Positions 59,584 to 64,000 of a DNA stretch of 64,000 nucleotides are shown here, piece by piece. Every line of letters starts with the position of its first letter. The first letter of the stretch is position 1. This DNA is from JANNAT01 sp031384605 (GTDB lineage: Bacteria > Pseudomonadota > Alphaproteobacteria > Rhodobacterales > Rhodobacteraceae), in contig JANNAT010000140.1 in the NCBI GenBank assembly GCA_031384605.1, positions 1-64,000 on the forward strand, given 5' to 3'. The notes beneath the pieces were generated by a model. The model had not been told where the DNA came from. It saw only the letters and a program-made list of their open reading frames with translations, and did no database searches. The position numbers and the translations under genes are program-made.

Positions 59584-59675
59584 GGGGGTTTCACACCCCC
59601 TGCCACCTTTGGCAAAAGCCAAAGTTGCCTCCCCCGTGGGATATTTTCTAACAGATGAAGCAAATTTTAGTCAAA
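59584..59675 (-). repeat. Family A intergenic repeat, copy 4
   Basis: Read on the minus strand: CTAAAATTTGCTTCATCTGT leader, AAAATATCCCACGGGGGAG core, a middle stem with arms CTTTGGC and GCCAAAG (59607-59624), and the terminal GGGGGTGTGAAACCCCC (59584-59600). It begins 22 bp after the FAD oxidoreductase stop, in the same sense, and upstream of the Hsp70-like gene's 3'-side neighbour. Confidence 0.88.
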
Positions 59676-59696
59676 TTGTCGGGATTAAGCAGACGA

Positions 59697-61043
59697 TCAA
59701 AGGCTTGGCCCTTGCACCAGTTTTGATCCGTCACTGAACCGCGACAGACGGAACCGTGTCAAATCATGGCCGACCGGATTGCCTGCCACCAGATCCGCCA
59801 CCACGCGCCCCACACCGGGGCCGATGCCAAAGCCATGGCCGCTAAGACCGGTTGCAATCACCAGCCCCGGAATGGCCGCCACCCGGTCAATCACCGGCAC
59901 CACATCGGGCATGGTGTCGATCATGCCGGCCCAGGCGGATTTCAGCTTTATGTCGCCAAGACCGGGGAAACAGGTGGCCATTTCCGCCATAACCGCGCGA
60001 AGGGCTGCCATATTTGGTGCAGGATGCAGCACACGCACCCTTTCAAACGGCGAAATCTGATCCCCCGACCAACGCCGCGCCGTGCCCCAGGCATCGGGGT
60101 ATCCTTTGGGCGCGCGGCCGCGAAACCGGGTGGATTTATAGTCTTTCGCCAATACCGGCAGATATTTGAACAGCGCGCGAAACGCATCCGGGCCGATGAA
60201 GAAATCATGTGCGGCCCCCGGCGCAATCGTATAGCCGCCATCCAGACGGGGGCGAAACGCAAACCGGTCATCGACAGCATTGCCCCTGAAAACCTGCGGC
60301 AGCGATGTGGTCGCAGCCACCGAAGACAACACCGACAGTTGCGGAATCCGTATCCCTTCGGCACGCAAAAACAGCGCCGACCACGCGCCGCCCGCAACAA
60401 CAACCTGATCGCAGGCAATCCGGCCTTGTTCGGTGATCACACCCGATACTTTGCCGCCCGCACGGTCCAACCGGCGCACAGCGCAGCCTTCCAGTATCAC
60501 CACGCCGCGCCGTTCGGCCCCTTCGGCCAGCATCGGCACGCCGTACCAGGGTTCCGCCCGCGCATCTGACGGGGTGAACAGCCCGCCAAGCCAGGGGCCC
60601 ACACTGCCTTGCAACATCGTCTGCACGCGGCGCTGACTAACCATCGCCGTATCAAGCCCGTGGCCTGCTGCGGCCTTGATCCAGTCCTGAAATCCCGCGA
60701 GTTCGGTGTCGGTGCGCGCCAGATACAGCACACCATCCTGACGAAAGCCCAAGCCCGCCCCAAATTCCCGCGCCAGCGATTTCCAGATCGCCAGACTTTC
60801 CACCATGATAGGCAATTCGCCGGTATCGCGGCCCTGTTGGCGGATCCAACCCCAGTTGCGGCTGGATTGTTCGCCCGCAATGCGGCCCTTTTCGCACAAA
60901 ACCACTTTCAGGCCGCGTTCCGCCAGATGCCACGCCGTCATAACCCCAATCACGCCACCGCCCAGAACGACCACGTCGCAGGCCCTAGGCTGTGGCGCAG
61001 TAAACCGCGCGGGGATGTCCATCGTTCGTGGGAAAGGCATCAT
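59697..61043 (-). CDS. FAD-dependent oxidoreductase (DAO/DadA-like)
   Basis: 448 aa. The FAD-binding Rossmann motif is DVVVLGGGVIGVMTAWHLAERGLKV (split: VVLGGGVIGVMTAWHLAERG), then GRIAGEQSSRNWGWIRQQGRD typical of the glycine/D-amino acid oxidase family, and a C-terminal ATGLSGHGFGIGPGVGRVVADL. The ATG at 61043 has AGG at 7 bases; ATG codons at 61040 and 61022 are alternatives. The substrate is an unidentified amine or amino acid. It begins 8 bp after the DUF3422 gene. Confidence 0.9.
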   Translation of the reverse strand: MMPFPRTMDIPARFTAPQPRACDVVVLGGGVIGVMTAWHLAERGLKVVLCEKGRIAGEQSSRNWGWIRQQGRDTGELPIMVESLAIWKSLAREFGAGLGFRQDGVLYLARTDTELAGFQDWIKAAAGHGLDTAMVSQRRVQTMLQGSVGPWLGGLFTPSDARAEPWYGVPMLAEGAERRGVVILEGCAVRRLDRAGGKVSGVITEQGRIACDQVVVAGGAWSALFLRAEGIRIPQLSVLSSVAATTSLPQVFRGNAVDDRFAFRPRLDGGYTIAPGAAHDFFIGPDAFRALFKYLPVLAKDYKSTRFRGRAPKGYPDAWGTARRWSGDQISPFERVRVLHPAPNMAALRAVMAEMATCFPGLGDIKLKSAWAGMIDTMPDVVPVIDRVAAIPGLVIATGLSGHGFGIGPGVGRVVADLVAGNPVGHDLTRFRLSRFSDGSKLVQGPSL

Positions 61044-61051
61044 CGCGCGGC

Positions 61052-62356
61052 CTATCCGTCTGATTTTTCGACGCGTCGCCGAATGCGCCGCACCGCCAGC
61101 CAGACCGCCAGAACCACAAGCGGCGTCAGCACCGCCAGACCCACGGATTTGGAAATGCCTTGCGCCTCGAGCAGCGGGCCAAGCGCGCCTGACGCCAGAT
61201 TGACCGCGTAATAACTGATCGCCACCACCGACAACCCTTCGACGGTGTGCTGCAACCGCAGCGCCATGTCGGCGCGTTTGTCCATCGATTCAAGCAGCAT
61301 CTGGTTTTGAGCCGACCGTTCAACATCGACCCGCGTGCGCAGCAGTTCCGCCGCCCGTTCGGCCCGTTCCGCCATCGACCCCAGGCGCGCATCGGCGGAT
61401 TTAACCGTGCGCATCGCCGGATCATAGCGGCGCATCATAAACTCACCAAAGGTCTGCCGCCCCTGCACCCGGATTTCGCGCAACGCCTCAATGCGCTGGT
61501 TAACGATTGCCTCATAGGCACCGGTTGCGCCGAAACGGAAGGATACCTGCACCGCCAGACTTTCCAGTTCCGCCGAGATACCCAAAAGGTCGTGCAACGC
61601 GGTATCTGACGGGCGGTCATTGGCATCCAGCCCCGACACCAGATCAGACAAGCGCGGATCCAGCACGTTCAACCGTTCGGTCAGGCTGCGGGCGCGCATC
61701 AGGCCCAGCATCGACATCGCCCGGTAGGTTTCTATTTCGCATAAGCGCTGCACAATGCGACCAATGCGGCGCGCGCCGGTATCTGGGCGCACAAACACCG
61801 CAAACCGCATGTGGCCTGCGGCATCAATGCGAAAATCACCCGCGACAATGGCCGCCCCGTCCACCACGCGGGCCACCGCAAGACTTTCGGGCACGAACCA
61901 GTCTTCCAGCTTGTCCAGCAGCCCCGCTTCATCCTCGGGCAGCATTTCCACCCGAACCAATACCGAGGCCACGCGCTTGCCGGGTGCGCCTGCCATCCAA
62001 TCGGCGGGAAATACATCGGCTTCAACCGGATCAAAAGCGCGGTCTGATATGCCCGGAGTGAACGCCGAATAGGTCACAAATTCGGTATGGCTTTCCCATT
62101 TCAATTCCGACCGCCCGATGGGCCCCGAAAAATGCGTGGCCCCCGGCTGCGGATGGGCCGAGCCATAGCGATCCAGGATCGTCAGCAGATGGGCACGGTC
62201 TGCCCCCCGGTCACGGCTTTGTGCGGCTTGGGGTTCTTTAATGGCCACATAGACGGCGGTGCAGGGCGCTGTCAGCTGCGGAAAGGGCCGCGCATGCAAT
62301 TCGTTGACCAAAGCATAGCGCAGTGGATGATCCGGGATCGGAGGTATCGTTGCCAT
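61052..62356 (-). CDS. DUF3422 family membrane protein
   Basis: 434 aa from the ATG at 62356, which has AAGGA at 6 bases; two codons upstream another ATG exists. The N-terminal signature is HPLRYALVNELHARPFPQL, and the middle is largely helical with many charged residues. Two membrane helices lie at the C-terminus (LSVVAISYYAVNLASGALG and VGLAVLTPLVVLAVWLAVR). The family is common in alphaproteobacteria and resembles CorA-like architecture, but its function is not known. Confidence 0.92.
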   Translation of the reverse strand: MATIPPIPDHPLRYALVNELHARPFPQLTAPCTAVYVAIKEPQAAQSRDRGADRAHLLTILDRYGSAHPQPGATHFSGPIGRSELKWESHTEFVTYSAFTPGISDRAFDPVEADVFPADWMAGAPGKRVASVLVRVEMLPEDEAGLLDKLEDWFVPESLAVARVVDGAAIVAGDFRIDAAGHMRFAVFVRPDTGARRIGRIVQRLCEIETYRAMSMLGLMRARSLTERLNVLDPRLSDLVSGLDANDRPSDTALHDLLGISAELESLAVQVSFRFGATGAYEAIVNQRIEALREIRVQGRQTFGEFMMRRYDPAMRTVKSADARLGSMAERAERAAELLRTRVDVERSAQNQMLLESMDKRADMALRLQHTVEGLSVVAISYYAVNLASGALGPLLEAQGISKSVGLAVLTPLVVLAVWLAVRRIRRRVEKSDG

Positions 62357-62525
62357 TGCCATTCCTTGCCGTTGCGCGCGTACCCAAGCCTGCCTTGATC
62401 TATCGCCGTTCTGCAAGCAAATCCAGTTGTTTAGCGGGATACTTGGGTATGCAATGCCACCGATGCCGTTTTTCATTGCAGCATTTTGACGGGAAGGCGA
62501 ATGCAGCACAAACATTGTAAAAATT

Positions 62526-62614
62526 ATCTAAAATTTACGCTTTTTCTGTTCAAAAATATCTCACGGGGGAGTCTCAATTGCTTTTGCGATTGAGACGGGG
62601 GTGTGAAACCCCCG
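62526..62614 (+). repeat. Family A intergenic repeat, copy 5
   Basis: Leader TCTAAAATTTACGC, core AAAAATATCTCACGGGGGAG, a middle stem with arms GTCTCAAT and ATTGAGAC (62571-62596), and the terminal GGGGGTGTGAAACCCCC (62597-62613). Confidence 0.9.
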
Positions 62615-62652
62615 CTTGGCTTGGTGAAAACCGCGCTGGCAAGAACAAGGGC

Positions 62653-62706
62653 AAGGTGCGTGAAAGCCTGATGTTCACACAGCGAAATTCAGGTGTCACG
62701 CACCTT
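62653..62706. terminator. Long stem-loop directly downstream of pntB
   Basis: Outer arms AAGGTGCGTGA (62653-62663) and TCACGCACCTT (62696-62706) are perfectly complementary over 11 bp, with an inner stem CCTGA/TCAGG and a long loop. It starts 7 bp past the pntB stop. There is no U-run in the pntB sense, so it may be a 3' stabilising stem and not a classical terminator. Confidence 0.5.
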
Positions 62707-62712
62707 TTGCCA

Positions 62713-64000
62713 TCACTCAATCATCGGCAGCAACGCATCCAGTGACTTCTTCGCATCGCCGTAAAACATCCGGGTGTTTTCTTTGTAAAACAACGGGTTT
62801 TCGATGCCGGAATAGCCGGTGCCCTGCCCGCGTTTGGACACAAACACCTGCTTGGCCTTCCAGCATTCCAGCACCGGCATCCCGGCAATCGGGCTGTTGG
62901 GGTCTTCTTGTGCTGCCGGGTTCACGATGTCGTTGCTGCCGATCACGATGGCCACATCGGTGGTGGGGAAATCGTCGTTGATCTCGTCCATTTCCATCAC
63001 GATGTCATAAGGCACCTTCGCCTCGGCCAGCAGCACGTTCATATGCCCCGGCAACCGCCCCGCCACCGGATGAATGGCAAAGCGCACGGTTTTCCCCGCC
63101 GCGCGCAGCTTGCGCGTCAGTTCCGACACCGACTGCTGCGCCTGCGCCACCGCCATGCCGTATCCCGGAATGATGATCACGCTATCCGCGTCGTTCAGCG
63201 CTGCAGCCACCCCTTCGGCATCAATCGCAATCTGTTCACCGGCAATTTCCATCGCGGGGCCGGTGGTGCCACCAAAGCCGCCAAGGATCACTGATATGAA
63301 CGACCGGTTCATCGCCTTGCACATTATGTAGGACAGGATCGCCCCCGAAGACCCCACCAAAGCGCCGGTCACAATCAGCAAATCATTGCCAAGCGTAAAC
63401 CCAATCGCCGCCGCCGCCCAACCGGAATAGCTGTTCAGCATCGACACAACCACCGGCATATCCGCACCGCCGATGCCCATGATCAGGTGATAGCCGATGA
63501 AAAACGCCAGCAGCGTCATCGCCAGCAGCGCCCATATGCCCGCGCCATTGGCATACATTACCAGCAAGATGATCGAGCCTGCAGCCGCGCCTGCGTTCAG
63601 GAAATGCCCGCCTGGCAATTTGGTGGCCTTGCCGTCGACTTTGCCCGCAAGTTTGCCAAAGGCCACCACTGACCCGGTAAAGGTAACCGCACCGATGAAC
63701 ACGCCCAAGAACACTTCAACCGCCAAGATCGACTGTTCGACCGCGTCTTTATGCGCCAGTTTCTTGGCAAAACCGATCAGCTGCGCCTTCGCCCCTTCGT
63801 CCATCGCCAAAACGCGGCTGAGTTCAATATCAGCGTTGAAGCCGATGAACACCGCAGCCAAGCCAACAAAGGAATGCAACGCCGCCACCAGTTGCGGCAT
63901 TTCGGTCATCTGCACCCGCGTGGCCACGATCCAGCCCAAAACCGCGCCTATCGCCACCATCACCGCGATGATCCAGACGTTCGCCACGTCGGGGCTAAGG
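62713..64000 (-). CDS. pntB: NAD(P) transhydrogenase subunit beta, 5' partial
   Basis: At least 428 residues are in the window; the open frame runs off the right edge, so the first part of the membrane domain is missing. It begins mid-helix (VWIIAVMVAIGAVLGWIVA), then RVQMTEMPQLVAALHSFVGLAAVFIGF, several membrane helices with IGGADMPVVVSMLNSYSGWAAA, and a C-terminal NADP-binding domain (IIPGYGMAVAQAQ, VAIVIGSNDIVNPAAQ, and KRGQGTGYSGIENPLFYK). PntAB couples proton flow to hydride transfer between NADH and NADP. pntA would be expected upstream, outside the window. Confidence 0.97.
   Translation of the reverse strand, partial: LSPDVANVWIIAVMVAIGAVLGWIVATRVQMTEMPQLVAALHSFVGLAAVFIGFNADIELSRVLAMDEGAKAQLIGFAKKLAHKDAVEQSILAVEVFLGVFIGAVTFTGSVVAFGKLAGKVDGKATKLPGGHFLNAGAAAGSIILLVMYANGAGIWALLAMTLLAFFIGYHLIMGIGGADMPVVVSMLNSYSGWAAAAIGFTLGNDLLIVTGALVGSSGAILSYIMCKAMNRSFISVILGGFGGTTGPAMEIAGEQIAIDAEGVAAALNDADSVIIIPGYGMAVAQAQQSVSELTRKLRAAGKTVRFAIHPVAGRLPGHMNVLLAEAKVPYDIVMEMDEINDDFPTTDVAIVIGSNDIVNPAAQEDPNSPIAGMPVLECWKAKQVFVSKRGQGTGYSGIENPLFYKENTRMFYGDAKKSLDALLPMIE

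Larger units (their letters stand above)
62357..62712. other. Intergenic region between pntB and the DUF3422 gene
   Basis: 356 bp without a supported gene. It contains the DUF3422 promoter area, family A repeat copy 5 and a long stem-loop just after the pntB stop. Confidence 0.7.

Noticed and set aside
1..64000. CRISPR arrays, tRNA or rRNA genes, insertion sequences, prophage genes
   Set aside because: No regularly spaced repeats, no tRNA-like T-arm with matching acceptor stem, no transposase, integrase or phage structural protein was seen on either strand.

Overview
This 64 kb window is chromosomal DNA of an alphaproteobacterium, most likely a member of the Rhodobacteraceae. Evidence: an alphaproteobacterial 14-gene nuo operon carrying small interspersed genes typical of that family, a surE-pcm-LysM/M23 run, a tatABC run coupled to a DUF815 ATPase, DUF3422 and Hint proteins, and moderately high G+C. 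I see no rRNA, tRNA, CRISPR array, prophage or insertion sequence.

Layout. 1-7 kb: two tandem caspase-fold (C14) paralogues (the first cut by the window edge), an SH3 protein, a FecR protein, a CHASE2 adenylate cyclase and a Crp-type regulator whose stop overlaps the cyclase start. 7-10 kb: surE, pcm and a LysM/M23 lipoprotein. 10-14 kb: CNNM/CorC protein, DUF815 ATPase, tatCBA. 14-19.4 kb: WYL regulator, orphan FbpC-like ATPase, atypical SDR, Hint protein, DUF4272 protein, SnoaL-like protein. 19.5-23 kb: prfC and a DEAD-box helicase, ended by a strong two-way terminator. 23-49 kb (minus strand): nuoA to nuoN, then birA, coaX and RNase J, apparently one long operon. 49-58 kb: gph, glmU-glmS, PNPOx-like and AlkD-like genes, moaA, an M20 amidohydrolase, a membrane NYN nuclease. 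58-64 kb: an Hsp70-like protein, FAD oxidoreductase, DUF3422 protein and pntB (cut by the window end).

The most unusual region is the nuo operon. Nineteen extra reading frames sit between the 14 nuo genes, most joined to their neighbours by 4-bp overlaps or gaps of a few bases. They include a sulfotransferase (between nuoC and nuoD), two paralogous methyltransferases, a DUF4160/DUF2442 pair, several small membrane proteins or lipoproteins, and a 72-codon decayed second copy of the nuoF 3' end. The sequence between nuoF and nuoG looks like a site of repeated duplication or insertion.

Two families of dispersed intergenic repeats are visible. Family A has five copies: an A/T-rich leader, a CCCACGGGGG-type core, an optional stem that differs between copies, and a terminal G5/C5 hairpin. 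Family B has two copies of a nested palindrome of about 92 bp, one of which supplies the last codons and stop of the FbpC-like gene. A separate inverted REP-like pair lies between nuoJ and nuoK.
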